NCBI RefSeq assembly: GCF_032854445.1
Contig: NC_088296.1
Coordinates: 3,621,246 to 3,685,245, forward strand
Source: Liolophura sinensis
Lineage: Eukaryota > Mollusca > Polyplacophora > Chitonida > Chitonidae
Reading direction: 5' to 3'
Length of the DNA: 64,000 nucleotides
The stretch's first letter is position 1. Each line of letters begins with the position of its first letter. The notes under the pieces were generated by a model, which was given only the letters and a program-made list of their open reading frames with translations, did no database searches and had not been told where the DNA came from. Positions 36,729 to 48,440 of the stretch are shown piece by piece. Both the position numbers and the translations under genes were made by a program.

Positions 36729-37676
36729 TTGTTCTTTTTTTGGTCAGGGTCCATTTGCTTGAAGCCCTCTATTTAGAAAGCTAAGAGCACACAATTACCG
36801 TGGTGACGTAATGACTACATTGCTTGTTCCATTGTAATGACATGGTCTTAATGTTAAGAAGGTTTAGTGCAAGTGGACCCAGGGTAAAGTGTGATCCAAT
36901 TCACAGATTTTCACTTTAGGTTCTGTGTAATTATGATGATTGTCACTCAAATATTACCAGACTTAAGCACCATTTCTGGACAAATATTTGCAAAGTATCA
37001 TTTTTCAGTTGTTGCTTCAGTTTTGATGCACTTTGCTGTCAGTGTTTAAAATTGTTATTGAAAACTGTAGCCCTTTCAACTCCTAGCACTTTACATGCAT
37101 TCAGTATATCAGTCCATATGAAAATCAAAGTACCGTACATGTACCATGTCTTACAACAGTTACTAAATTCCTGTCCAGACTATCCAACATTGTTCAGCTT
37201 CTGTCGATTCAGCCGTAAGTTGAATGCTATTGAGGTAAGTTGAGTGTCCCGTCCACACTACAAATCACTTGTTGTTGTGTGTTGAGCTGTGTTTTCTTTT
37301 ACCAAACTTTCAATGCATTGGAGGGAAATTTCCATCAGTGAATGAGACACAATAGTTTTCTTTTGTCCCTGTCTTTGTAATCTTCAGAGAGAGAGAGTAT
37401 TGTACATAATCCTGTATCAACGAAACTGTGTCATTGTGAAACCAGTTTCTCTCTTTCGCCTTTGGTGCCGCCATTTTGCCCAGGTCACATGTCTCCACTT
37501 GACGTAACTTGGTGACAAAAACATACACTTGCACATTTCTGATTCAACGATGTTGGATGGTATTGAGGGATGTAGGATAATCTGGACGGGGATTAACATT
37601 GGCAGTATTTGAGCCACATCCTGTCAAGGTCAAGGTCAGTGGTATACTCCAGGCACATCCGTCTGCCATATTAGCT

Positions 37677-37711
<35 letters not shown>

Positions 37712-38484
37712 AACAACAAAGCCCCACCAATGATTAGATAAATAGCACAAATCAGTGAAATAAATAAATCAGATGAAAGGGAGAAGTCTGGATGTTGTGT
37801 TAGGTGAATGAGGTAAAGAAAAACAAACATTTACTTTCCTATACATGTTTCCTATAACTGTACTTGTAACTGAGATGTACTGTATATGTAACTTTACGTG
37901 TACTATATGTGTAACTGTACATGTAACTGTACATGTGTGCTTTGTTTGCAACTTGGAGATGTACTGTACTGTAGTTGCCATGTGGCTGGTGATGATGAAA
38001 CATTTGTGAACATCAGTAGTGTTGATCGAGAACAGATGTTGACACATACATTTACATTGCTGATTTAATAGATAATGTTCAACATTTTTGTTGACATTAA
38101 ATTTTACAGTGTGTGGAAATCATTTCTGATGATGATGATATCAGGTTGTTCATGGACATGATGTACTTTTGTTATTTCATGTTGACACAAATTTCGTTGA
38201 CAATTATTATTTTGCTTTCTGTTGACAATACAGTTTTTCAACATGTACAGTATAAACAATTTTATTTTCTGTTAAAAACAGTTCTGTCTCTTGATTTGTT
38301 CTCACATTGATTCATTGCTTTATGTGGACATGCGTTTGTTTTATGTTGACATTTATTTTATTGCTTCCTGTTGCAACTATTGTTGACATTAGTAATTTGT
38401 GTAATATTTCGTAAAGAAATTCAGTTTGTGTTGACAATAATTCATAGTAGTTGTATTGACAATTGTGTTGCTTTGTGTTGACAG
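36729..38484. other. Intron sequence with simple repeats
   Basis: A run of about 32 A lies at 37678-37710. TGTACATGTAACTGTAC words repeat near 37860-37935. TGTTGACA-type words recur from 38080 to the acceptor at 38484, which itself ends TGTGTTGACAG. Donor-like GAGGTAAGT occurs at 37231-37239 without an acceptable exon. Confidence 0.5.
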
Positions 38485-38550
38485 ATCAGACGGAGAGCCC
38501 AGCAAAGGGAACCCCGGCCCTCACAAACTCAGGGGACATGTTGTATGAAA
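38485..38550 (+). CDS. HR3: Phase 1-1 cassette exon, 66 nt
   Basis: Acceptor TTTGTGTTGACAG, donor GTAAGT. In phase 1 it encodes 22 residues beginning QTESPAKGTPAL and ending GDMLYE, with one base A left. The +2 frame is closed by a stop, which agrees with use in phase 1. The sequence is GC-richer than the surrounding intron and polar, rich in S/T/P, as is usual for the variable A/B region of a nuclear receptor. Joining from start exon C gives Tyr at the junction and from A or B gives Asp. Inclusion or skipping does not alter the frame. Confidence 0.75.
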
Positions 38551-38669
38551 GTAAGTATCAGTACAAAACTTCGTACATATACAGACAATGCTGGGTGGAG
38601 GAGTGGGGAGTGAGGAGGGGGTGGTGAGATAAGGCTTAATTTGTTGGTTAAACCAGCAGTGTAAGGACA

Positions 38670-38870
38670 CATCAGAGAGACCTTGCAGGCTCAGATGATT
38701 CAGGTTAGCAGTTACTGTCTGCGGCTCATGACCAGTGAGATCATGTGTTCAAATCCGGCTCTCGCTGCTGTGGCTGAAGCTTTAAGTCAGGTTATCTGTC
38801 TGACAGATAGCCGGGGAAGGCGGTGATTTACTGTCATCTCTCCAATTCCCTCGACCTACTGTAAATCTTC
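38670..38870 (+). mobile_element. tRNA-like SINE remnant, other family
   Basis: A B-box-like GTGTTCAAATCCGGCTC follows a head-like stretch; downstream it reads CATCTCTCCAATTCCCTCGA. A related fragment with GGTTCAAATCCAGC lies near 57250. Boundaries uncertain. Confidence 0.45.
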
Positions 38871-39700
38871 AACCTTTTCAACCACTAAAGCACTTTTTTA
38901 TGTTGAATTTATGCATATATTTTTTTGTGAAAATGACGCTAAAAATGATTTGTGTGTGTCAAATAAAGCTTCACAAAACTGTGCACCCCCATAGCTCTCT
39001 CAGAATTGAGAAATTATGGTTATCAGATAAATGCATGATGTCACTATCAGTCGAGGCTTCATTATTATGTGTATCATGGCACATCCTTTGGTTTATGTAA
39101 ACTAATGGCCAGTAAGGCTTCGTTCACTCGTTTCATTTCTTGTTTCAACTCCTCACATTCAACTTTTTGCATCGTTCAAGTCTGTGTATCAGCCCAGTTC
39201 ACCTGATGCATGTGTAACCATGATGTTAATACTGCTACTCTGACTTCACTACTTTCTGGGCTTAGAAATACATTCCTGAAAGCCGTAGCTGTTCATTAAG
39301 GATGCCTAGATGAAGTTAAGAAAAAAACCAAACAAAAAAAAAAAATAATAAGGTTAAAAGATTTGTATATCTAAATGGTAGTGTTTTGATACAGCCAATA
39401 AGAGTACATGCCCAGTACATGTACCTTGCCAGTTTGCTTACTTAAATGTATTCTCTAACTGAGATAATATTTCATAACATACATGGAAAGGTTTGGCAGC
39501 AAGCTGCAGATCATAGTGGATTTCCCCTGGGTTCTGTTCGGTTTCCTACCACGGTAATGCTGGCCGTAGTAGCATAAGTGAAATATTCTTGAGTACGGCA
39601 TTAAACAGCATTCAAATAAATAAATAAATATTTCATAATGATTGAATGCATGAAGTTCTTCTGCGAAAAAGTGCTTTAGTGGTTGAAAAGGGTTAAGATT
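38866..39700. repeat. Inverted repeat pair
   Basis: CCTTTTCAACCACTAAAGCA (about 38872-38891) and its reverse complement (about 39671-39690) face each other roughly 800 bp apart. The enclosed segment has a SINE near its right end. It may be a non-autonomous inverted-repeat element. Confidence 0.6.
39487..39632 (+). mobile_element. SINE, 5'-truncated
   Basis: GGTTTGGCAGCAAGCTGCAG to AACAGCATTCAAATAAATAA match the central domain and tail of the main SINE family. Confidence 0.85.
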
Positions 39701-39702
39701 TG

Positions 39703-39703
39703 C

Positions 39704-39746
<43 letters not shown>

Positions 39747-39778
39747 ATATATGTATATATATGTGTGTGTGTGTGTGT
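39703..39778. repeat. TA/TG microsatellite
   Basis: TA repeat followed by mixed TATG and a TG run. Confidence 0.97.
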
Positions 39779-39951
39779 AAAAAAACCTATGTGTAAAGGG
39801 ACCTAAAACTTCCCCCACAAAAGTGCATTTTTAGAGGCATATAAATGTCACAAAATATTACTTTGGCGCTGAAACTTAAAATTAATAACTAAAGTTAATA
39901 AGAATGTGATGAAAGGTGTGATGAACAATGTAACTGTTTTCCGTGTTTTAG

Positions 39952-39993
39952 ATTACCCTTCCCATCAAGTCAGAACACAGGAGAATGTCAAAG
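39952..39993 (+). CDS. HR3: Phase 1-1 cassette exon, 42 nt
   Basis: Acceptor TTTTCCGTGTTTTAG, donor GTAAAG. In phase 1 it encodes xYPSHQVRTQENVK and leaves G. Preceded by start exon C it would give YYPSHQ, by exon 38485 NYPSHQ, by A or B DYPSHQ. It resembles the exon at 44215 (xYPLSG...GK) in size and in its start and end, suggesting exon duplication. Confidence 0.75.
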
Positions 39994-40548
39994 GTAAAGA
40001 AATACTTATTACGCATCATTTTCATATTTAGCATCATTTTGTTGATTTTTTCATCTTTATTTAAGTTATTGCTGGATTTTATTTTTCTTTTTAAAGAAGG
40101 AAGCACAATACTTGCTTAGTATTTTTACTTGTGTTTTGGTTTGGTTAATTCTTTTTTGTTTATTTCTTCTGTCTGCAAAATTCCCCACACACATACACTG
40201 GGTAATCCCAGTTCAGAGCCATGAATACAAGGAAGGCGGTGCTGCTGTAGACTGTAATACAGGGGAGATAATCCATGCCTCATAATGTTAATAAATATAC
40301 TCTATTTCTCCCAGCCTATTGAAATATAGGAATATGAATTCATCAGCACAGAAAGATGATTTTGGGGAAAAAAAGTTAAGAAATTGGTGTAATGGTGGAG
40401 TTAAAAAAACCCCAAAAACATCCAATTTTAGCCAGCCTGAAAAGTCATGTGGTTTGTGACTGCATCATGCATGTAGGCTATGAGTGCAGTTTGAGGTTTC
40501 CATGGTAATGTCGTGGATTTTTACAGGTGTATTTTTCTTGATTTTCAG

Positions 40549-40584
40549 AGTATTCTGACGCTGATATGGCCACAATAAATCATG
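40549..40584 (+). CDS. HR3: Phase 1-1 cassette exon, 36 nt
   Basis: Acceptor TTTTTCTTGATTTTCAG, donor GTAAAT. In phase 1 it encodes xYSDADMATINH and leaves G. Phase 0 contains a stop, so only phase 1 use fits the series. It starts with AG, so it cannot follow start exon C directly (T+AG gives TAG) but can follow A, B or any other cassette. Confidence 0.7.
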
Positions 40585-41687
40585 GTAAATAAACTAAACT
40601 GTAACCAGTCCTAACATCATTATAACTAATTGGAGTGATAGACTTTGCAAGGGAGTTTTTTGATCATAATTTATTGACCAGTCCGTAATGTTTGCATCTT
40701 TAAGAAGAATTTGACACGAGTTTTTTAAAAAATTTTTTATTATTATATATTTATAATTTATTAACCATTCTTTAAGGTTTATGTCTTTAAAATCGTGTTT
40801 AATTAAATCGCAAACATTGCTTGGCCATTGAGCTGGAGTTTCAGTGCCTTACCGACCATTGGGCTTGATTTATGCGAATTAGTTTTCCATCTTCAAACAA
40901 AACGCATGGCTGTCGTAAAAAACATGTGCCAACCCAGTTCATTACCCTGCTCAGTTGGCGGCAAGATGACAGAAGAGAGCGATTACCCCCCATGACCTCA
41001 CCAAACAAGGAATGTACATACACAATGTACACTGTAGACAAACTGTTTTTAGGGGTTAATATAGACCTACGAGGAAGTCACCTCACTCCATTATCTGGTG
41101 AATGGTTGTCGACTGAGAGCCCTGATTATGCAACGAATATGTGTGCATATGTATTTCAGCTAAAACAAATTTCACAGAGAAATATCTGTCATCAGCTTCC
41201 CGTGTCCATGTAATTCCAATTTAGTATGTCAGTCTACACGCACGTTTTGTTCCTTTACAGTTGGAACTGTCCTCCTATTGCAGAAGAGTTTTTTTTCGTG
41301 TGTTTTTATGTTGGGAACCTCTCATTTAACACAGAAAACATACTCAGTGTGAGGTGTCCGAAAACCACCTCGATTTACTTTTACCCCTTCTCGGTAGCAC
41401 TGTGTGCGAGTCTGGTATATTGGGAGACAGGATTTACCACATTAGGAGTTCCCACAACACCCTCACTGGCCTTATATGAAAATAAAATACACGTTTTATT
41501 ATTTGCTGTGTACAGTTTTGCTCAGATGTCATATACGTGTTGCCACTGACACACCAGATAACTGTTTTGCCTTTTTGCCAGCAAAAATCATGAGGTCGAA
41601 GGGTAGACATGCTGAAATTTCGCGTCCTGTGATTATAAGTGGCTTGTATCAACATGTAGATAAAACCAATCTGTATGACTAAAATTA

Positions 41688-42056
41688 CATCCGCAGGTGA
41701 CTTGATTAAGTACTAAGTAAATTACATCCGCAGGTGACTTGATTAAGTATTAAGTAAATTACATCCGCAGGTGACTTGATTAAGTATTAAGTAAATTACA
41801 TCCGCAGGTGACTTGATTAAGTATTAAGTAAATTACATCCGCAGGTGACTTGATTAAGTATTAAGTAAATTACATCCGCAGGTGACTTGATTAAGTATTA
41901 GGTAAATTACATCCGCAGGTGACTTGATTAAGTATTAAGTAAATTACATCCGCAGGTGACTTGATTAAGTATTAGGTAAATTACATCCGCAGGTGACTTG
42001 ATTAAGTATTAAGTAAATTACATCCGCAGGTGACTTGATTAAGTATTAAGTAAATT
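41688..42056. repeat. 37-bp minisatellite, ~10 copies, nearly identical
   Basis: The unit is GTAAATTACATCCGCAGGTG followed by ACTTGATTAAGTATTAA. Copies are almost perfect, so recent. Each unit holds both a GTAAAT and a CGCAG word. Confidence 0.95.
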
Positions 42057-42588
42057 AAGCATTCATGTTTACGAAAGATGGGCGGATGTTGACTGTTTCT
42101 CAAATTACGTCAAAATGAACAAGAAATGTTTAGCTGCAGCGGCACTAATGCACGTGTGTAGTTGTCGCTTTAATCACACTTTGACATCTTCATCCCGTCT
42201 ACTGGTGAGCGCAGTTTGTGAGTACGGATTTGCAGGGTGCCAAATTCTGCTACAGCTTTGTATATAGAGAGCCCTGCAGTTTAAAAATGGATACTTGCCA
42301 TGACCCTCCTCATGCGTAAAGGTTCTGAGTAGTCCCGCTTAATCTTCACAGAGTTTTCTCCCAAATTCTCATTTATCACAAAATAACAATATTAAAACAA
42401 TCAACGTGTTGCGAAGTGCATGTACTAAAATAATCAGACTGACTGCTCATTGAAGCATGAGCTTGTTTGTTACGTTCTTAAACTGTCAGTAAAATCCCCT
42501 GACCACCCCTGATGCTCTCCCGCGGCACCCAGTCGGTAAGAACTACAATCAATACAATGAATCCTTGGAGATCCTCAATGTAGGTATG

Positions 42589-42845
42589 GGGGGCCTCCGT
42601 GGCTCAGTTGGTTAGCGCGCTAATGACCCAGGAGTCTCTCACCAATGCAGTCGCTGTGAGTTCAAGTCCAGCTTCTGCTGGCTTCCTCTCCGGCCGTACG
42701 TGGGACGGTCTGACAGCAACCTGCGGATGGTCGTGGATTTCCCCCGGGCTGTGCCCGGTTTCCATCCACCATAATGCTGGCCGCCGTCGTATAAGTGAAA
42801 TGTTCTTGAGTACGGCGTAAAATGCCAATCAAATAAATAAATAAA
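42589..42845 (+). mobile_element. SINE, full length, with perfect target-site duplication
   Basis: It has head GGCCTCCGTGGCTCAGTTGG, central domain and AAATAAATAAA tail. A 14-bp perfect duplication, TCAATGTAGGTATG, lies at 42575-42588 and 42846-42859. This is among the youngest insertions in the window. Confidence 0.93.
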
Positions 42846-42873
42846 TCAATGTAGGTATGTACATTTTTTTTGT

Positions 42874-43020
42874 TGATGTTGGAGACAAAACTACATTAGC
42901 TGGATTGACCAGTGTCTGGGCTTCAGGAAGTGTAATTTCATGAGTCTACACAAAATAATGCCTTCAGAATATGCTTGAATGAACACCTTACAAACATGCA
43001 AAAAGGTTGAAGAATTACAG
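42874..43020 (+). mobile_element. MITE-like element, copy 2
   Basis: GTTGGAGACAAAACTACATT, GCTGGATTGACCAG, AATGCCTTCAGAA and CAAAAAGGTTGAAGAATTAC appear in the same order as in the copy at 56783; the left end is missing or masked by the SINE next to it. Confidence 0.6.
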
Positions 43021-43504
43021 AAGGTCATGATCAAGTGACAGACACTCTCTTATGTTTAAGAAAAATTACCTCAGTTCTAGTTTATCTTCTTATTTTCATT
43101 AATTTTCATTTGGCAGTTTTATTTTGTTGTTTATTTTGCTGTGTAGTTATTTTTGTTGCACGGATTTGGTTTCCATGGTGATGATATTTTTTACATGTTT
43201 TGAACACATCAGTTAGTACTTTCATTGTGCAAATTTCTGTTTTAATTTTTTTGTGTTTAATTTGCTCATTCAGAATAGCAAAAAGAACGATAAAAAAGTG
43301 TTGTATTAGAAATAATGAATATTCTTCTTAATTGTGGGTTAATATTGGTGATAATGCACACATATGTAAATTTATATCATTTATTGGGTTAATTTTAATC
43401 TTATTAATTTAATTTGATAATAATGCCAGTTGCTATGGTTTTGAGGTCACAATTACTCCTGACCCTGTGCTGTTAACCATTAATGATCTGTTTGGGGTTT
43501 ACAG

Positions 43505-43549
43505 CAGATATACCCGTGCCTATGGTAACTCAGGAAGGCTATGTGAAAG
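43505..43549 (+). CDS. HR3: Phase 1-1 cassette exon, 45 nt
   Basis: Acceptor TTGGGGTTTACAG followed by CAG (a NAGNAG tandem acceptor that could shorten the exon by one codon), donor GTAAGA. In phase 1 it encodes xDIPVPMVTQEGYVK and leaves G. Phase 0 is closed by TAA. Ends in K-G at the junction like 39952, 44215 and 45349. Confidence 0.75.
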
Positions 43550-43623
43550 GTAAGACGTTTGATTTGTTAAATAATATTCGTTCTTTAAAGTGTTTCGGAG
43601 TTTATTGTGTTAACATATCCTTT

Positions 43624-43726
43624 AGCCCCCCTTCCCTGGTTTCCTTCCATCATAATGCTGGCAGCTGTTGTATCAGAGAAGTAACATACGAGTATGACGT
43701 AAAACGCCAATCAGATATACAAGTCC
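43624..43726 (+). mobile_element. SINE 3' fragment
   Basis: CTTCCCTGGTTTCCTTCCAT to AAACGCCAATCAGATA; only the 3' half of the element is present. Confidence 0.75.
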
Positions 43727-44214
43727 ATTAATGCCCACTTCTCATTGGACGGGGAGACAACATCTACATGTACAATTAGCGTGTTTCAGCTAAAGTTTAG
43801 CATATTTCAGGTGACACATGTTGTTGGATTTGGACTGATTCATCCACCTTATAGCACCACCTACATGACTTAAGAGTTTCTTATGAAGTTTGATTAATTT
43901 CTTATCAGACAAATTTAAGTGTCGGCATCAAAAGTATCATTTTAATGCCTTTTTTAGTTCGTAGGGCGTATTTCTACAAACGTCACTTTAGATGAAGTAC
44001 AATACCTGTTGTCGTATTTTTATGTTAACGCTGCTGCGAGACTATGGTCAAGAGCTCAGAAGATTTATAAGAATTCAAGAGAAGAAAATTGTCATCGCTT
44101 ACGCAGCTGCTGTGATATTCCTGAAACCGACAAACATGAGTATTTCTTAAACCCATATATGCATGCCTCTTTTCTATTTGACATCACCATATATGATTTG
44201 ATGTATTTTTGCAG

Positions 44215-44256
44215 AATACCCATTAAGTGGAGTAAGGGCGGACGCACTGGGAAAAG
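44215..44256 (+). CDS. HR3: Phase 1-1 cassette exon, 42 nt
   Basis: Acceptor TTTGATGTATTTTTGCAG, donor GTCAGT after AAAAG. In phase 1 it encodes xYPLSGVRADALGK and leaves G; after an exon ending in G the first residue is Glu. Phase 0 has an early stop. It starts with AA, so direct joining from start exon C would create TAA. The donor is slightly weaker than in the other cassettes. Confidence 0.68.
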
Positions 44257-44370
44257 GTCAGTTACAGAAGTGGGATAGATTGCTTGAATATTTAAGCACC
44301 AGATAAGATTTATCTGCCAACAGATCACCAAGTGGTATTTCTGCATTTTCCTAACAATATTTTATGCATT

Positions 44371-44626
44371 CATGGCAGAGTGGTTTGTATGTCAGCGCAG
44401 GAGGTTGTCTCAGAAGCTTCTTACCAATGCGGTCGATGTGAGTTCAAGTCCAGCTAATGTGGGCTTTCATTGTGGTCGTATGTGGGAAGGTCTACCAGAA
44501 GCAAGCAGACGGTCCTGGGTTTCCCCCCAGGCTCTGCTCAGTTTCCTCCGATCATAATGCTGGCTGCTGTTTCATAGGTGAAATATTCTTGCATACGGTG
44601 TAAAACACCAGTGAAATAAATAAATC
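44371..44626 (+). mobile_element. SINE, diverged
   Basis: Head-like GGCAGAGTGGTTTGTATGTC, B-box-like GAGTTCAAGTCC, central domain ATAATGCTGGCTGCTG and tail CACCAGTGAAATAAATAAAT. Confidence 0.85.
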
Positions 44627-45058
44627 CCAACAATGTTGATAATATAGGTGAGTATCTGTCCTTCACGAAATGTGAATACAAAGTCAGCCAATAGCACAAT
44701 GTTTGTGGAAGAATTTGCTCCATCATGCATTTAAGATGACATCGTCAAGGGACATAACTCCATTGCCGTTATGTGATTTTGGAAGTGTAGAAATTCTAGG
44801 GAATTTTAGAATCTGATGAAAATATGTAACAAACCTGCAGTTTTGTTTGTGCAGTCATGTTGCATTACTCATTCACAAAAATTCATTTGGACCTGATATA
44901 TCGTGTGCTCAAAGTTTTCACTGTTTTGGCGGTAGCTGTAAGTGGGAAGGTTCACCAGGTGCCTAGCAATGGGCAGTGATTACTCTTAGCAATCTGTTGT
45001 CTTGCACCCCTATACCTGTTATTCACTACGGTCAGGTGAGAATGTCTTCAATATGGTG

Positions 45059-45297
45059 TTAGTTGGTTAGCGAGCTAGCGCAGCGTTATGACCCAAGAGT
45101 CTCTCACCAATGCTGTCGCTCATGCTGGCTTCCTCTTCGGTCATGCGTGGAAAGATCTTCCAGCAACCTGCTGATGGTCGTGGGTTTTCACTGGGCTGTG
45201 CCCGGTTTCCACCCACCATAATGCTGGCCATCATCATATAAGTGAGATATTCTTGAGTACGGCGTAAAACACCAATCAAATAAATAAAATCAATAAA
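45059..45297 (+). mobile_element. SINE copy lacking part of the B-box region
   Basis: AGTTGGTTAGCGAGCTAGCG head, then a deletion removes the segment around GAGTTCAAGTCC, followed by an intact central domain and tail. Confidence 0.87.
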
Positions 45298-45348
45298 TCA
45301 GTGAAGGAATTTAATATGATTTTTAAAACTTTTATTTTCTGCTTTCAG

Positions 45349-45384
45349 GTTTTTCTATTAAGAGGACGGAAGGTTTGGGGAAAG
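45349..45384 (+). CDS. HR3: Phase 1-1 cassette exon, 36 nt
   Basis: Acceptor TTTTATTTTCTGCTTTCAG, donor GTAAAT. In phase 1 it encodes xFSIKRTEGLGK and leaves G; joined to the DBD exon it gives GLGK-AQIEV. The basic SIKR/GK stretch just before AQIE would extend the N-terminal flank of the DBD, a region that in RORs influences recognition of the bases 5' of AGGTCA. Confidence 0.78.
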
Positions 45385-45548
45385 GTAAATCCCAGTCTCA
45401 TTTCACTTTCATTAGGAAACAAAAACAATTCAAAACTGTTGTAGTGGCCACCAGCTGACTGTGCTGACTCGAGGGATGATCTTGATGCAGCCGATTAACC
45501 CCTGACCAATGAAATTAAAGGCTGGAATCAATCTGCTCCAACAGTTCC

Positions 45549-45706
45549 TCTTCAGTTGTACATGGGAAGACCTGTCGGCAACCTGCGGATGGTGGTGGGT
45601 TTCCCCTGGGCTCTGCCCGGTTTCCTCCCACCATAATGCTGGCCGCCGTCATATAAGTGAGAGAATTCTGAGTACGGCGTAAAACACCAATCAACTAAAT
45701 AAATCC
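45549..45706 (+). mobile_element. SINE, 5'-truncated
   Basis: CTCTTCAGTTGTACATGGGA, CTGCGGATGGTGGTGGGTTT, ATAATGCTGGCCGCCGTCAT and the usual tail. Confidence 0.87.
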
Positions 45707-45925
45707 AATCCAGGATTCCCTGGTTCAAATGTAGCAGGAAGCCTGGAGTTTTTTCTGGGATCACCAAAATTGTTGAGAACAGTGTTGTTACAGAAATGAA
45801 AGGACTGAATCCGTGTTGCAACTAGGTGTTCTGGAATACTTCTTCAGTCATGGTTTTGAATGGAATGTGACATTGACAGATTGATTTTTTTTTATAAATG
45901 AGAATATTTTTGATTACTTGAGGAC

Positions 45926-48440
45926 TTAGATAAGTAAGACTCTCCCTAGCTCGGGATGAACGGATAAGTAAGGCAGGCCCTCCCTAGCTCTGGATGAACG
46001 GATAAGTAAGGCCCTCCCTAGCTGGGGATGAACAGATAAGTAAGACCCTCCCTAGCTTGGGATGAACAGATAAGTAAGGCCCTCCCTAGCTCGGGATGAA
46101 CGGATAAGTAAGACCCTCCCTAGCTGAGGATGAACGGATAAGTAAGACCCTTCCCAGCTGGGGATGAACGGATAAGTAAGGCCCTCCCTAGCTCGGGATG
46201 AATGGATAAGTAAGGCCCTCCCTAGCTGGGGATGAACGGATAAGTAAGGCCCTCCCTAGCTCTGGATGAACGGATAAGTAAGGGCCTCCCTAGCTGGGGA
46301 TGAACAGATAAGTAAGGCCCTCCCTAGCTGGGGATGAACGGATAAGTAAGGCCCTCCCTAGCTGGGGATGAACAGATAAGTAAGGCCCTCCCTAGCTTGG
46401 GATGAATGGATAAGTAAGACCCTCCCTAGCTGGGGATGAACGGATAAGTAAGGCCCTCCCTAGCTCGGGATGAACAGATAAGTAAGGCCCTCCCTAGCTG
46501 GGGATGAACAGATAAGTAAGGCCCTCCCTAGCTTGGGATGAATGGATAAGTAAGACCCTCCCTAGCTGGGGATGAACGGATAAGTAAGGCCCTCCCTAGC
46601 TGGGGATGAACAGATAAGTAAGACCCTCCCTAGCTTGGGATGAATGGATAAGTAAGACCCTCCCTAGCTGGGGATGAACGGATAAGTAAGGCCCTCCCTA
46701 GCTCTGGATGAACAGATAAGTAAGGCCCTCCCTAGCTTGGGATGAACGGATAAGTAAGGCCTTCCCTAGCTTGGGATGAATGGATAAGTAAGACCCTCCC
46801 TAGCTGGGGATGAACGGATAAGTAAGACCCTCCCTAGCTGGGATGAACGGATAAGTAAGACCCTCCCTAGCTGGGGATGAACGGATAAGTAAGGCCCTCC
46901 CTGGCTGGGGATGAACGGATAAGTAAGACCCTAGCTCTGGATAAACGGATAAGTAAGGCCCTCCCTAGCTTGGGATGAACAGATAAGTAAGGCCCTCCCT
47001 AGCTGGGGATGAACGGATAAGTAAGGCCCTCCCTAGCTCTGGATGAAGGGATAAGTAAGACCCTCCCTAGCTGGGGATGAACGGATAAGTAAGACCCTAG
47101 CTCTGGATAAACGGATAAGTAAGGCCCTCCCTAGCTGGGGATGAACAGATAAGTAAGGCCCTCCCTAGCTGGGGATGAACGGATAAGTAAGGCCCTCCCT
47201 AGCTTGGGATGAATGGATAAGTAAGACCCTCCCTAGCTGGGGATGAACGGATAAGTAAGACCCTCCCTAGCTGGGGATGAACGGATAAGTAAGGCCCTCC
47301 CTAGCTGGGGATGAACAGATAAGTAAGGCCCTCCCTAGCTGGGGATGAACAGATAAGTAAGACCCTACCTAGCTGGGGATGAACGGATAAGTAAGGCCCT
47401 CCCTAGCTCTGGATGAACAGATAAGTAAGGCCCTCCCTAGCTGGGGATGAACAGATAAGTAAGGCCTTCCCTAGCTTGGGATGAATGGATAAGTAAGACC
47501 CTCCCTAGCTGGGGATGAACAGATAAGTAAGGCCCTCCCTAGCTCGGGATGAACGGATAAGTAAGGCCCTCCCTAGCTTGGGATGAATGGATAAGTAAGG
47601 CCCTCCCTAGCTTGGGATGAATGGATAAGTAAGACCCTCCCTGGCTGGGGATGAACGGATAAGTAAGACCCTCCCTAGCTTGGAATGAATGGATACAGTA
47701 AGACCCTCCCTAGCTGGGGATGAACAGATAAGTAAGACCCTACCTAGCTGGGGATGAACGGATAAGTAGAGGCCCTCCCTAGCTCTGGATGAACAGATAA
47801 GTAAGGCCTCCCTAGCTCGGGATGAACGGATAAGTAAGGCCCTCCCTAAGCTTGGGATGAATGGATAAGTAAGACCCTCCCTAGCTGGGGATGAACGGAT
47901 AAGTAAGACCCTCCCTAGCTGGGGATGAACGGATAAGTAAGACCCTTCCCAGCTGGGGATGAACGGATAAGTAAGGCCCTCCCTGGCTGGGGATGAACGG
48001 ATAAGTAAGAACCCTAGCTCTGGATAAACGGATAAGTAAGGCCCCCCTCCCTAGCTGGGGATGAACGGATAAGTAAGGCCCTCCCTAGCTGGGATGAACG
48101 GATAAGTAAGGCCCTCCCTAGCTGGGGATGAACGGATAAGTAAGGCCCTCCCTAGCTCTGGATGAAGGGATAAGTAAGGCCCTCCCCTAGCTTTGGATTA
48201 ACGGAAAAGTAAGGCCCTCCCTAGCTCTGGATGAACGGATAGTAAGGCCCTCCCTAGCTCAGGATAAACAGATAAGTAAGGCCCTCCCTAGCTCTGGATG
48301 AACAGATAAGTAAGGCCCTCCCTGGCTGGGGATGAACGGATAAGTAAGGCCCTCCCTGGCTGGGGATGAACGGATAAGATGAACCGGATAAGTAAGGGCC
48401 CTCCCTGGCTGGGTATGAACGGATAAGTAAGGCCCTCCCT
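45926..48440. repeat. 34-bp minisatellite, ~73 copies (largest array in the window)
   Basis: The unit is GATAAGTAAGGCCCTCCCTA followed by GCTGGGGATGAACG. Variants (GGCC/GACC, CTGG/TTGG/CTCT/CTCG, AACG/AACA/AATG) are shuffled without a fixed period. Each unit carries AAGTAAGG, a donor-like word on the sense strand of the HR3 gene. Indels increase after 47650. Confidence 0.97.

Noticed and set aside
37206-37240. Exon ending at GAG/GTAAGT (37233)
   Set aside because: Both possible acceptors give a stop in phase 1; the only open reading enters in phase 2 and ends in phase 0.
44996-45041. Exon ending CAG/GTGAGA near 45041
   Set aside because: Forty-six nt between the splice-like sites is not a multiple of three, and the acceptor is weak.
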